From: Melioribacteraceae bacterium
GTDB lineage: Bacteria > Bacteroidota > Ignavibacteria > Ignavibacteriales > Melioribacteraceae
Assembly (NCBI GenBank): GCA_016342755.1
Contig: JAEINS010000014.1
Coordinates: 52,532 to 116,531 of the forward strand
Direction of reading: 5' to 3'
DNA length: 64,000 nt
Made by a program: the position numbers and the translations under genes. Every line of letters begins with the position of its first letter. Within the stretch, counting starts at the first letter, position 1. Under the pieces are notes generated by a model. The model was given only the letters and a program-made list of their open reading frames with translations, had not been told where the DNA came from and did no database searches. Below are positions 42,833-52,491 of the stretch, piece after piece.

Positions 42833-44111
42833 CCTTTTTCATACCTAATTCTAAACCATGGTTACCCGGAGCTAACTCAGATTTCCGCAATAAATAGGCA
42901 AAAACAAATCCTATTATTCCTAAAACAGATAAAATCCACATTCCCATAGCATAACCTTCCGGATTTGCCGCTGAGGCACCCTGTGTATCGTTTGACCAGC
43001 CAAGAAGATAATTAAACGCAAATACTCCAATCTGTTGTATTAGTGTCATTAAAGCGTATGCAGTTCCCAAACGTTTTTGTTCAACTAAATACGCAACTGA
43101 AGGCCACATAATTGCAGGAATCAATGAAAAAGCAATACCTAACATAACAATAGGAATGTATAATGAAATTCCGGAATATACCAGAAGTAGATATACCGGC
43201 AGAATTAATACCGAACCAAACATCATCATTGAAGCACGTTTTCCAATTTTATCGGCAAGGAGACCAAACAAAGGAGTTGCAATCATGGATGCAAAAATTA
43301 ACGCACTGTTTAACTGTCCGGCTAATTCTCTTGAAGCACCATGAGCTTCCTGGTAAAATTTAATTGCAAAAGTTCTAAACGGAAATACGGCAGAATAAAA
43401 TGTTACACAAAGTATAACTATATACCAGAATGTTTTATCGAATTTAAATACATCAGCCAGAACAAATTTATCTGTTTCACCGGCATCGCCAAGAGTATAT
43501 TTTCTTTCGGCATATTTTTCCATTAGAAAATATATTACACCACCAACAATACATGTTAGCCCTATAAGAAAAGCTATGTATAAAGGTTCATTCCAATTGC
43601 CATAAAAACTGCTTCCCCATGTTGGCGACCAGTCGGCAGCAAAAGAGCCTAATCTTGCAATTGTTAAGTTAATACCAAAAGCAAAACCTAATTCTTTACC
43701 TTTAAACCATTTTGCTAAAGCTGTTGTAATCGCGACAATTAAAGGTTCGGCACCAATACCTAAAAGAAGTCTGCTTCCAAGCATTACATATAAATCGGTA
43801 CTGACAGCAGTTACAAGAGCAGCAACCGAACAAATAATACCAAAAGTTAAAATTGATATTCTAACACCAATTCTATCAATTATAATTCCGCTAAAAATAA
43901 GTACAAAAACAGCAGCAAAACTATAAATTGAATTAAGTGAACCAATATTAGTATCGGTAAATCCTAAATCTGCCTTTAACATATCGGCTATAGGAGCAAT
44001 ACTGTCGTAGATATAATAATTACCGAACATAGCCAGACTAACTAAAATTAGAACAGCCCATCTGTACATTTTTGAAGGTCTTTCATTTCCAACTAATTGT
44101 TGTTCAATCAT
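42825..44111 (-). CDS. MFS transporter, MFSD1-like
   Basis: 428 residues with 12 predicted membrane helices. The segment KWFKGKELGFAFGINLTIARLGS resembles the corresponding part of the MFSD1 group, whose animal members move dipeptides; the conserved MFS loop motif appears as GLLADKIGKR. AAAGGAT precedes the ATG. Its coupling to a PqqD-like protein and, further on, an aminopeptidase supports uptake of short peptides (inference). General sugar-phosphate or nitrate families fit less well. Confidence 0.75.
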   Translation of the reverse strand: MIEQQLVGNERPSKMYRWAVLILVSLAMFGNYYIYDSIAPIADMLKADLGFTDTNIGSLNSIYSFAAVFVLIFSGIIIDRIGVRISILTFGIICSVAALVTAVSTDLYVMLGSRLLLGIGAEPLIVAITTALAKWFKGKELGFAFGINLTIARLGSFAADWSPTWGSSFYGNWNEPLYIAFLIGLTCIVGGVIYFLMEKYAERKYTLGDAGETDKFVLADVFKFDKTFWYIVILCVTFYSAVFPFRTFAIKFYQEAHGASRELAGQLNSALIFASMIATPLFGLLADKIGKRASMMMFGSVLILPVYLLLVYSGISLYIPIVMLGIAFSLIPAIMWPSVAYLVEQKRLGTAYALMTLIQQIGVFAFNYLLGWSNDTQGASAANPEGYAMGMWILSVLGIIGFVFAYLLRKSELAPGNHGLELGMKKDA

Positions 44112-44230
44112 CTGAATCCTTTATTCGACTTTTATAAAACTTGTATTTGAATTATTCCATTTTCTTTACATTAAAATATCAATTTAATTCAAAAGGACGA
44201 AACTATTTTTTATTTATTTTCATAATATAA

Positions 44231-44998
44231 TTAAAAATCCAAATTTCTCATTCCAATATGGCAAAGAGCAAAATCATATTTCACAGGATCATTTGGGCAA
44301 TATTTTTTCAGATTGTCGGTAATTTCTTCGGCCATACTCCATGAAACATTTTTCTTTGTGGTTAAGCCAAGATGCGAACAAATTTTAGCAATGTGGGTAT
44401 CAACCGGAATAACCAGTTTATCGGCTGAAATATCTTTCCAGATACCAAAATCAAGTTCATCATTTCTAACCATCCAGCGTAAAAACAAATTCATCCTTTT
44501 ACATGTGCTTCCTTTTAAACTATCAGGAAACATAAACTTTAATCCATTTGAATCAGCGTTGTATTTTTGAGCTATATTAAGCAAATTATTCGAAAAAAAA
44601 GACAATGCGTTTTTTATGTTCTTATCATCGGCAAAATAGTATAAGAGAAACAGATATCTAAGAGAACCATATTCTTCGTAAACTATTTTTAGCGTTCTAA
44701 GTAATGCTATAAAATCCTGGTGATTATAAAACCTGTATTCAACCTTTTCCGATTCAAATTGTTCAATATCAAAACTTTTTAAAAACTCATAGGGATTATC
44801 ACCCATTATATCATGAATCTGATTCAGAACTCTTATTATCATATTCACATTTCCGTATGCATAAATTGAAGATATTAAACCGGAAATTTCAATATTTAAG
44901 GGATCGTTAAAACGATGAAGAAATTCAAGCGGATCCGGAGAAATTGTTGATATGTCAAATTTTTTGTAATGATATTCTAACTTTTTCTTAATATTCAT
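44231..44998 (-). CDS. TIGR02757 (DUF2400) family protein
   Basis: 255 residues typical of this Bacteroidota-rich family. PDPLEFLHRF at the start, KRMNLFLRWMVRNDELDFG in the middle and VIPVDTHIAKICSHLGL near the end are landmarks. The VDTH segment and the following helices resemble the helix-hairpin-helix DNA glycosylase fold, but no catalytic Lys is evident. The molecular role is unknown. It is divergent from the sigma factor gene. Confidence 0.85.
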   Translation of the reverse strand: MNIKKKLEYHYKKFDISTISPDPLEFLHRFNDPLNIEISGLISSIYAYGNVNMIIRVLNQIHDIMGDNPYEFLKSFDIEQFESEKVEYRFYNHQDFIALLRTLKIVYEEYGSLRYLFLLYYFADDKNIKNALSFFSNNLLNIAQKYNADSNGLKFMFPDSLKGSTCKRMNLFLRWMVRNDELDFGIWKDISADKLVIPVDTHIAKICSHLGLTTKKNVSWSMAEEITDNLKKYCPNDPVKYDFALCHIGMRNLDF

Positions 44999-45290
44999 AA
45001 TTTACAATCCAAAATATTTGCTCGTTAAAGAATTTTTGATTAGGTTTGTTCTCTATTCGTGATTTACATCAAACGTTTTTCCTTTCTAAAATTTTACCTA
45101 TGAAATTTCAAATAAAATCCGTATATTTGCGAAGTTGGATTCAGCGAGTTTCAAAGTTGAAAAAAGTGCATTTTTATATTTTTCTTCAACTTTTGCAGAA
45201 CTTTATTAAAATTACGTTGTATACCAATCCAAATTTATGAAAATAATATTGTAAATAAATCCTTTATTAAAATTTTAGGAGTAAATTTAG

Positions 45291-46151
45291 TTGAAAATTA
45301 CTAAAAGATACACAAACCGCGAAAGCCAGTCTTTAGATAAATATTTGCAGGAAATAGGTAAAGTTGATCTTATTACGCCGGAGCAAGAAATTGAACTTGC
45401 TAAGTTAATAAAAAAAGGAGATCAGATAGCCTTAGAAAGACTTACAAAAGCAAATTTACGCTTTGTTGTTAGTGTGGCAAAACAATATCAAAATAAAGGC
45501 TTAAGCTTAGGTGATCTTATTAATGAGGGTAATCTTGGTTTAATTAAGGCTGCACAAAGATTTGATGAAACAAGAGGATTTAAATTTATTTCCTACGCTG
45601 TTTGGTGGATTCGTCAATCTATAATGCAGGCAATTGCTGAACAATCCAGAATGGTTCGTTTACCATTAAACAGAGTTGGTGCTTTAACTAAAATTGGTAA
45701 AGTATCAAGTTCCCTTGAACAAAAATTTGAGCGTAAACCCAGTGCGGAAGAAATTGCCAATGAATTAGATATGAAAGCTGACGAAGTGGATTATGACTTA
45801 AATATTGCCGGCAGACACGTTTCAATGGACGCGCCTTTTTCGCAGGGTGATGACAGTAAAAACAGTTTAATAGATGTAATGCCAAATGATAAAACTCCTA
45901 ATCCTGATAATTTACTAATGGATCAGTCGCTTAAAAGCGAAATTGAAAGTGCCTTAGCAACATTATCTGAAAGAGAAGCTGAAGTTATAAAACTAGCATT
46001 TGGTATTAATAAAGAGCATTCTTTAACACTTGAGGAAATTGGTGAAAACTTTAATTTAACTAGAGAAAGAGTTAGACAAATTAAAGAAAAAGCACTTAAG
46101 AGATTAAGACATGCATCCAGAAGCAACAATCTTAAAGTTTATTTAGGATAA
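45291..46151 (+). CDS. rpoD: Primary RNA polymerase sigma factor
   Basis: 286 residues, the compact Bacteroidota form lacking the long N-terminal region 1.1. It holds region 1.2 ([20 protein letters not shown]), 2 ([39 protein letters not shown]), 3 ([10 protein letters not shown]) and 4 ([32 protein letters not shown]). The start is TTG at 45291 with AGGA nine bases upstream; an in-frame TAG directly precedes it. It directs housekeeping transcription. A strong terminator follows. Confidence 0.95.
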   Translation: MKITKRYTNRESQSLDKYLQEIGKVDLITPEQEIELAKLIKKGDQIALERLTKANLRFVVSVAKQYQNKGLSLGDLINEGNLGLIKAAQRFDETRGFKFISYAVWWIRQSIMQAIAEQSRMVRLPLNRVGALTKIGKVSSSLEQKFERKPSAEEIANELDMKADEVDYDLNIAGRHVSMDAPFSQGDDSKNSLIDVMPNDKTPNPDNLLMDQSLKSEIESALATLSEREAEVIKLAFGINKEHSLTLEEIGENFNLTRERVRQIKEKALKRLRHASRSNNLKVYLG

Positions 46152-46155
46152 ATTA

Positions 46156-46184
46156 AAAATCCCGCTTAATGCGGGCTTTTTTTT
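46156..46184 (+). terminator. Terminator after rpoD
   Basis: The hairpin CCCGC-TTAAT-GCGGG (46161-46175) is followed by C and eight T residues, five bases after the sigma factor stop. A classic intrinsic terminator. Confidence 0.9.
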
Positions 46185-46187
46185 GTA

Positions 46188-46257
46188 TACCGCATATCTA
46201 TGTAGTAAAACCACAAGATCTTTTCACTTTTACCTAAAACCGCATGTTTATGTGGTT
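46188..46257. promoter_or_regulatory. Two tandem 20-bp palindromes, 50 bp apart
   Basis: 46188-46207 and 46238-46257 both fit the pattern ACCGCATnTnTATGTnGT, an imperfect palindrome (the second has arms AACC-CAT / ATG-GGTT). Their starts are exactly 50 bp apart, close to five helical turns. They lie upstream of the small gene at 46333 and after the rpoD terminator, which fits a pair of operator sites. The binding factor is unknown. Confidence 0.5.
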
Positions 46258-46332
46258 GCCCCGCTTCAAATTACTTCTATATTTATTTTCAGAAATAGTG
46301 TAATTCTTTATGCATCATAAAAAAGGTTTTAC

Positions 46333-46596
46333 ATGATAGAAAAGAGGATAAAGAATATGAAAATATATGAAGAAGGAAATCCGTTATCCGATTTTATAAG
46401 CAGAGAAATTTATTTGTTACTGGATAGTAAAGGATTAATAAATGATAAAGCAGTTAGGGATCACATAATTCGTAAAAAATTTAAGTTTATGAGATCTCAA
46501 AAAGTTAGAGCTACAAATGCGATTGAAAATCTTAGAGAAGAATACCCCTATCTTCAATACGATTCAATCCGGAAAATAGTGTACAATAATAAATAA
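46333..46596 (+). CDS. Small basic hypothetical protein
   Basis: 87 residues from the first ATG, or 79 from the ATG at 46357, which has AGAGG eight bases before it. The core (FISREIYLLLDSKGLINDKAVRDHIIRKK) suggests helices and possibly nucleic-acid contact, with a basic middle (KKFKFMRSQKVR). I do not recognise the family. It is downstream of tandem palindromes and followed by a hairpin (46622-46643), so it looks like an independent, regulated unit. Confidence 0.6.
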   Translation: MIEKRIKNMKIYEEGNPLSDFISREIYLLLDSKGLINDKAVRDHIIRKKFKFMRSQKVRATNAIENLREEYPYLQYDSIRKIVYNNK

Positions 46597-46817
46597 TCCC
46601 CTTCCTTTTGATTATTAATTACAGGCTCTCTTTTGGGAGCCTGAGTTTATTGAGAAATATATTACCCGGAAAATTGAGAATTGTGTCAGTCCGGGCGAAG
46701 TCGGGGAACCAGCTATTTTGGGGTATTTTCACTCTTCTGTCCAGGCTCAGAGCGACATCGATTTTTTTATCCAAAGAGATGTCATCTTTTTAAAAGGATG
46801 TCATCTCTATTAGCCTT
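46597..46817. repeat. Intergenic hairpins and REP-like sequence
   Basis: 46622-46643 is a hairpin CAGGCTC/GAGCCTG after the small gene, a likely weak terminator. From about 46684 to 46756 lies GC-richer DNA containing GTCAGTCCGGGCGAAGTC and ending AGAGCGACAT, resembling intergenic repeat units. Next to the kinase stop an interrupted inverted repeat AGAGATG-T-CATC / GATG-T-CATCTCT (about 46777-46810) may terminate the minus-strand gene at 46818. Confidence 0.5.
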
Positions 46818-48314
46818 TTAATTCGGCAGTCTGATTCTAAAAATACTTCCTTCACCTTCAATACTTTCAACTTTAATAGAGCCATTATTTTTATCAATAA
46901 ATTCTTTACATAAGCTCAGACCCAAACCTGTGCCTTGTTCATTCATTGTGCCTAATCTGCTATTTTCTAATTCCATATCAAATATATTTTCAATATCATC
47001 AGTAGACATCCCAATCCCGGAATCTTTTATTATAATGTCTGTGTAATCATTATGTTTCTCGGCACTTAGCTTAACATCCCCATTTCTATTGGTGAATTTT
47101 ATTGCATTATGCAGAATGTTTCTTATTACAGTTTCAAACATAAATTTTTCTGAACATACATTATATTCATCCTTAATATTATTGATGATTTTTATGTTTT
47201 TTTCTACCGCGTATTCATTAAGCAAATGCACAATATCATTTACATTCTCAGATATATTGAAATATTTAGGTTTAACAATTATTCCTTTAAGCTGGGTTCT
47301 GGCAATCTGTAAAAGATTTTCTAATAATTGATAAATATTTTCGGCACTTTTATTTATCGATTTTAACGCGACTTTTATTTCATACTCGGATAGTTTTTCA
47401 TATTCTCCCCTTAAAAGTCTAGTAAATCCTAAGAGAGAGTTAAAGGGTCCTTTAAGATCATGGGCAATAATTGAAAAGAACTTATCCTTGTTCATATTCA
47501 TTTTTTCAAGTTCTTTCATATAGGATTTTAACTGATGCTCAACAAGTTTTTTTTCAGTTATATCAGTTGAAATTCCACATGTACCAACTATTTTGTTATT
47601 TCCGTTTTTGAAAGGAATTTTTATAGTACTAACCCATTTTATTTCTTTATCATTAAATACTTCCCTTTCTTCCTTAGTAATGCAATCAATTTCACCTTTT
47701 AATAAAGCCTTTTCATCTCTGTATGCACTATCAGCATGTATCTTATGAAAGAAATCATAATCTGTTTTTCCAATCACATCTGATTCACTTTTACATCCAA
47801 ATTTTTCTAAAGTGGGTTTATTGATTTTCTTAAATCGGCTGGAACTATCTTTGAAATATACACTTGCCGGTACATTTTCAAGAAAAGTGTCAAAAAGGAT
47901 TATATCTTTTTTAACTTTATTAAGGAGTTTTCTTTCTTCAGTTATGTCGCGTAAAAATGATATTACTCTTTTTTTACCGCCAAGCAAAACAACTTTAGCA
48001 GTTATTTCTACAGTTTTACCAGCACCGTATTCCTCGCAAATATTTGATTCAAAGGTACTTACACCGGATTTTTGCAGTTCGCTTAAAACTTCTGATAATC
48101 CGGCTTCACCATTTATCTTAATTAAATTTTCCAGTTCAATCTTAGGAATATTTGATCTGTTTCCGCCAACCAGCTCAACGGCAGTATTATTTGCATCAAT
48201 ACATTCGCCTAAAGTTCCATTCTCATTTAATTCCCATATAAAAACAGCATCTTTTATATTTTGAAAAAGTACATCGAACGCGGTAAAATTTGAATTATTT
48301 ATTTCTATATGCAT
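46818..48314 (-). CDS. PAS-PAS sensor histidine kinase
   Basis: 498 residues, soluble. Two PAS domains (about 10-125 and 140-255), then the H-box KFFSIIAHDLKGPFNSLLGF (His near 283) and an HATPase domain (IRNILHNAIKFTNRNGD, DSGIGMS, GTGLGLSLCKEF). Lies eight bases after the receiver gene at 48323 in transcription order, so it is part of the group 46818-52491. The second PAS (SVYFKDSSSRFKKINKP) resembles heme- or small-ligand PAS types, but no ligand can be assigned. Confidence 0.92.
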   Translation of the reverse strand: MHIEINNSNFTAFDVLFQNIKDAVFIWELNENGTLGECIDANNTAVELVGGNRSNIPKIELENLIKINGEAGLSEVLSELQKSGVSTFESNICEEYGAGKTVEITAKVVLLGGKKRVISFLRDITEERKLLNKVKKDIILFDTFLENVPASVYFKDSSSRFKKINKPTLEKFGCKSESDVIGKTDYDFFHKIHADSAYRDEKALLKGEIDCITKEEREVFNDKEIKWVSTIKIPFKNGNNKIVGTCGISTDITEKKLVEHQLKSYMKELEKMNMNKDKFFSIIAHDLKGPFNSLLGFTRLLRGEYEKLSEYEIKVALKSINKSAENIYQLLENLLQIARTQLKGIIVKPKYFNISENVNDIVHLLNEYAVEKNIKIINNIKDEYNVCSEKFMFETVIRNILHNAIKFTNRNGDVKLSAEKHNDYTDIIIKDSGIGMSTDDIENIFDMELENSRLGTMNEQGTGLGLSLCKEFIDKNNGSIKVESIEGEGSIFRIRLPN

Positions 48315-48322
48315 AATTTAAT

Positions 48323-48697
48323 CTATTTAATTGTGGGTTTATTAATTATAAAATTTGTATAAAAAAGAAGTTCGTCAACATTGAAGGGTTTAATTAAAAA
48401 TTTTGAATCCTTAACTACTTTTCCCCTTAATTTTTTTAACTGTTCTGATGAAGTTAAAAACAGAGTAGGTATTTTATTGAATGCTTCACTTGAATTAACT
48501 TTTTTGAAATAATCATCAGTTGATTTCCCCTCTTTTTCGGGAACATCGCTAATCATTAAAACGGTTGTAAGATCAACTTCTCCTTTTAGATTTTCAATAG
48601 TATCAACTTCATTAACCAAAAAGCCATTAATTTCCAAAAGATCTTTTACATTCAATCTTATAGTAGCATCGCCATCTATTATTGTTATTTTTTTCAT
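48323..48697 (-). CDS. Single-domain receiver protein with altered acidic pocket
   Basis: About 124 residues from the Met of MKKITIIDGD (an ATG four codons earlier is possible). The fold is that of a receiver: phosphoacceptor D51 (LMISDVPEKEG), Thr in LFLTSS and Lys in LIKPFN. The metal-binding acidic pair is changed: where homologues have E-D, this has D8-G9 with D10 next to it. Phosphorylation may be weaker or absent. It sits after the REC-LytTR gene, mirroring 20859 in the other cassette. Confidence 0.8.
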   Translation of the reverse strand: MKKITIIDGDATIRLNVKDLLEINGFLVNEVDTIENLKGEVDLTTVLMISDVPEKEGKSTDDYFKKVNSSEAFNKIPTLFLTSSEQLKKLRGKVVKDSKFLIKPFNVDELLFYTNFIINKPTIK

Positions 48698-48833
48698 TTC
48701 TAACATCATTTTTAATTTTGATGCAAATATACATGCTAGTACGGTTATATCTTAAATATTGCGGTGAGTTGGAATGTTATAAAGGTGAGCGCGTGTAATA
48801 TAAGTTTAATGAGTTATAAAAATTCAATAACAA

Positions 48834-49601
48834 TTATAACGAAAGCTGTTCTTTTAGTTTTGTAGCGTTTCTCTGACTAACCGGGATGGCTTTTTCATAA
48901 CCTTTTACTCTGATAAGAAATGATCTGCTGTCAAGTTTCTCAATCTTTGTTATATAATCGATATTAACAATTGTTGAACGATGAACTTTTAAAAACTTAT
49001 TTTTGGGTAGCGAATCTTCCCAGTCTTTTAATCTTTTTCTAATCAATATTTTTTTACTTTCAGAAGTAACAACTTTAGTATAATCCCCTTCAGCTAAAAT
49101 CATCATAATTTCTTTTGGTTTTATAAGCTCTTGTCTAATGCCGGTATCAAGCATAATTTGTTTTTCATATACATCTTCCTTTGCCAAAACATTATTACTT
49201 TCGGGTGCCTTACTATTTACTAAAAGATCATTTAATCTTTGTTCTCTCACTTCAATTGCTTTGATTAATTCTTTTAAATTTATTGGCTTTATAAGATAAT
49301 CATCCGCACCAAGATCCATTCCGGTTCTAAAATCAGCTATATCACTTTTAGCAGTTAAAAATATAAACGGAATTGACTTTGTTCCCGGATTTAGGCTTAA
49401 CGCTTTCTTAAATTCATATCCATCCATCTGCGGCATCATTATATCGCTAATTACAAGATCCGGTAAAAGTTCGAACGCTATTTTAACGCCTTCTTTACCG
49501 TTGCTGGCAGAAAAAACTGTATATTCGCTTAATTCAAGTAAGTCAATCAGATTTGTTCTAATCTGAGGATCATCTTCAACAACCAATATTTTCTTAATCA
49601 T
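48834..49601 (-). CDS. LytTR-family response regulator
   Basis: 255 residues from the ATG at 49601, which has an AAAGGTGAG stretch upstream; the GTG at 49613 is part of that stretch. The receiver has the phosphoacceptor in VISDIMMPQMDGYEF and Lys in LIKPINL, and the LytTR domain (about 155-255) has LAEGDYTKVVTSE, KFLKVHRSTIVNIDYITKIEKL and VSQRNATKLKEQL. It is closely similar to 21327-22067, including the HRSTI block. The preceding kinase gene ends at 49603, practically touching this start. Confidence 0.92.
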   Translation of the reverse strand: MIKKILVVEDDPQIRTNLIDLLELSEYTVFSASNGKEGVKIAFELLPDLVISDIMMPQMDGYEFKKALSLNPGTKSIPFIFLTAKSDIADFRTGMDLGADDYLIKPINLKELIKAIEVREQRLNDLLVNSKAPESNNVLAKEDVYEKQIMLDTGIRQELIKPKEIMMILAEGDYTKVVTSESKKILIRKRLKDWEDSLPKNKFLKVHRSTIVNIDYITKIEKLDSRSFLIRVKGYEKAIPVSQRNATKLKEQLSL

Positions 49602-49602
49602 T

Positions 49603-52491
49603 TTAAAACTCACCTTTTCTTATTGGAATATAGACTTTAAATTCCGTTCCTTTTTTATACTCGGATTTAAAAACAATTTTACCGCCATGTAAATCTACAG
49701 CTTTTTTCACAATTGAAAGTCCTAAACCCGAACCGGCAATTTCTCTAACAGATTCTGATCTGAAAAACGGCTCAAATAATTTTTTCTGATCATGTTCGGC
49801 AATTCCCATCCCGTTATCGCTTATACAAATCTCTAATTCATTTCCCTTTTCTGAAACACTAAATTTAATCTCACATTCATTACACGAATATTTTATAGCG
49901 TTGGACAATAAATTGCTTATTATTAACCTTATAAGTGTTTTATCAGCATAATAGTTAGTATGGTTTGCATTAATGCTAAAATTTATATGCTGATTAACTT
50001 TTTTATAAGCTTCCAGATCAAATAGAATTTTGTCACAAATAAGTGAAATATTTACAGATGCAGGGTTAAATTCAATTTTACCAATTTCAGTTCTATTTAA
50101 GGTTAAAAGATCATCCATCATTTCCGTTAAGTGTTTAACTGTCTGCTGAATTCTTAATATATGTTCAAAATATTTATCATTACTTGTTTTTATAATTTTG
50201 TCACCAAGAATTTCAAGATAATCTGCGGATGATAAAATTGTAGTAAGAGGTGTTCTTAATTCGTGAGAAGCAGTTGAAATAAACTGAGTTTTTAAACTAT
50301 TTAATTCTTTTTGCTTACCCAAAGATTTTAGAACTTCATATTCGGCCTTTTTTTGTTCAGTTATATCTAGATAAGTTAAAATTACACCTTCGTTTTTACC
50401 ATCTCTATTTTCAAAAGATGATCCAAATGCCAAAACAGTTCTATATTCACCATGATGATTTATTGCACTTAATTCTGTAGTTCTTGTTCCACCATTTTTA
50501 TATAGCTCGTTAATAAAACCGATATACTGATCTGCAAACTCATTTATATAAGCCAGTTCAAAATCCATTCCTATAATTGCATCATTTTTATCGCCTGTAA
50601 ATACTTCAAATGATTTATTACATCTCAAAATTTTCTTATCAGCACCAAAAATTATTAATGGTATTGGAATATTATCAATAAGAATCTCTAATAATTTTAA
50701 TTGATTATTAAGGTTTTCTTTTGCAATACTCAATTCCCTATTATTATCAATTAAGTTTTGGTTAACACCTTTAAGTTCTTCTGTTTTATCATTAATCGCT
50801 TTTTCTAATTTTTCATTATAGTTTATCAATTTTTCTTCAACTTCTTTAATTGCGGTAATATCATTTGCTGTTATAATAACAGCTTCTTTCCCAATATAAT
50901 TTATTTTAGCCGCATTAAAATCGAACCATTTAAAAGAACCTTGCAGAGTAATTGTCTTAATATCACCGAAAATAGTTTTTTCTTTTCCCAATAAAATTTT
51001 AGTTATACTATTTTCAACAAAACTTTTGTAATCTTTATGTATTATATCAATTAGTGGAAAATCAATAATACTACTACCATAAGAAACTGATTTTTTTGCA
51101 GCTTCGTTAGCAAAAACAATTTTTTCGTTTTGTAAAATAAATATCAGCGATGAAGTTGTATCAACTAAGGTTCTAAATCTCTTTTCACTTTCAATAATTA
51201 CATTTTCTTGTTTTCGTTTAATTAAAGCGTTAGAAAAAATTTCCCCTATAATGCTCATTAAAGTATCATTATATTCATTCCATTTAACTTCTTTTTCAAA
51301 TGAAACCAGACTCCAGAATCCGATAAGTTTATAACCATCTTTTATGGGAGAAATCATAATAGAACTATATTCACAATTTCCGTTTATTAGTTCACTTAAC
51401 TTGTCTCTATTGGGAAAATCACTTTTGTTTGAAATACGAATTATTTGGTTATTTAATAATTGATCGGTCCACCAGTTAAATTCGCCAACGTTTAAATTCT
51501 GTAATTTTGACGCAGCTTCTATGTTGTCTTTTCTCCATTCGGCAAAACAATTTATTTTTTTGTAATTATCCGAATACAAATATAAACTGGATTTATCCAA
51601 CTGATAAAATCGGCCTATTTCCTTTAAAGCCCAGTGAAATTCCATTTCAAGTTTATCAGTTCTAAGATTTATAAATCTTGATGAAATACTCGAAATCATC
51701 CGTTCTACATTTATTCTATGGTTAATTTCTTCTTCATTCAGTTTTCTTTCCGAAACATCTCTCATTATTCCAATAAGCAGCTTTCTATTTTTACTTCTAA
51801 ATTTGGAAATACTAATTTCAGAAAAAAACTGAGTTCCGTCAAATCTTTCGTGAACCCATTCCAGCAATACAGTTTTAGATCCTTCCTCCAGATTAGCAAG
51901 CGCGGTTTTTAAACGATCTTGATTTTTAGAATCGTTGTAATATTCTTTTGGTGTTAAAGTGCTAATTTTTTTCGATAAAAGCTGCTCGCGGTCGGTGCCA
52001 AATAGTTCCGCAGTTTTTTTATTACAATCAATTAAACAATCTTTATCCTGATCAATAATACAAATTCCGTCATTTGCGCTTTCATAAACCAGATTATACA
52101 GTTGTTCATTTTCTTTAATTTCAGAACTTACACTAATAAAATCTGTTATATCCCAGATAAAAACGTAAGATCCAATATCCTTATTATCTCCGTCTTTTAT
52201 ATATTCCGATTCTATTTTTATTGATTTTTTTGAACCAGATCTAGTTTTAATTTCAAAATTAAATGAGGATTTTGATTTGAAATCCGGTGGTGAAATTGAA
52301 GAAACTTTTAAGTTTTGGAATATTATATTAATCGATTCTCTTTCAAGAGAACCTTCTTCTGCTTCAAATAAGTTATAAATATATTTATTCGCAAAAAGGA
52401 TATTATCACTAACATCCAGATATATTATTCCTTTATCCGCGTTTTCAATTACATGTTTATTAAACTGTACAAGGTTTTCTAACGAATTCAT
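49603..52491 (-). CDS. Large multi-PAS/GAF sensor histidine kinase
   Basis: 962 residues without membrane helices. In order: PAS (about 15-120), PAS/PAC (130-250), GAF (about 260-430), PAS (435-550), a coiled coil (about 555-605), PAS/PAC (about 605-720), HisKA with FISTASHELRTPLTTILSS (His near 740) and HATPase (SNLLSNAIKYSCN, DNGMGIAEHDQKKLF, GSGLGLSIVKKAVDLHGG). The kinase core is very like that of 22071-23576. It is the top gene of the second LytTR cassette, and its many sensor modules suggest integration of several internal signals. Confidence 0.92.
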   Translation of the reverse strand: MNSLENLVQFNKHVIENADKGIIYLDVSDNILFANKYIYNLFEAEEGSLERESINIIFQNLKVSSISPPDFKSKSSFNFEIKTRSGSKKSIKIESEYIKDGDNKDIGSYVFIWDITDFISVSSEIKENEQLYNLVYESANDGICIIDQDKDCLIDCNKKTAELFGTDREQLLSKKISTLTPKEYYNDSKNQDRLKTALANLEEGSKTVLLEWVHERFDGTQFFSEISISKFRSKNRKLLIGIMRDVSERKLNEEEINHRINVERMISSISSRFINLRTDKLEMEFHWALKEIGRFYQLDKSSLYLYSDNYKKINCFAEWRKDNIEAASKLQNLNVGEFNWWTDQLLNNQIIRISNKSDFPNRDKLSELINGNCEYSSIMISPIKDGYKLIGFWSLVSFEKEVKWNEYNDTLMSIIGEIFSNALIKRKQENVIIESEKRFRTLVDTTSSLIFILQNEKIVFANEAAKKSVSYGSSIIDFPLIDIIHKDYKSFVENSITKILLGKEKTIFGDIKTITLQGSFKWFDFNAAKINYIGKEAVIITANDITAIKEVEEKLINYNEKLEKAINDKTEELKGVNQNLIDNNRELSIAKENLNNQLKLLEILIDNIPIPLIIFGADKKILRCNKSFEVFTGDKNDAIIGMDFELAYINEFADQYIGFINELYKNGGTRTTELSAINHHGEYRTVLAFGSSFENRDGKNEGVILTYLDITEQKKAEYEVLKSLGKQKELNSLKTQFISTASHELRTPLTTILSSADYLEILGDKIIKTSNDKYFEHILRIQQTVKHLTEMMDDLLTLNRTEIGKIEFNPASVNISLICDKILFDLEAYKKVNQHINFSINANHTNYYADKTLIRLIISNLLSNAIKYSCNECEIKFSVSEKGNELEICISDNGMGIAEHDQKKLFEPFFRSESVREIAGSGLGLSIVKKAVDLHGGKIVFKSEYKKGTEFKVYIPIRKGEF

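Noticed and set aside
45046..45240. Plus-strand frame between the TIGR02757 gene and rpoD
   Set aside because: It lies in the divergent promoter region, has no ribosome binding site and its composition is that of translated AT-rich spacer.
46608..46793. Plus-strand frame of 61 codons after the small gene
   Set aside because: It runs through hairpins and REP-like DNA and lacks a start signal.
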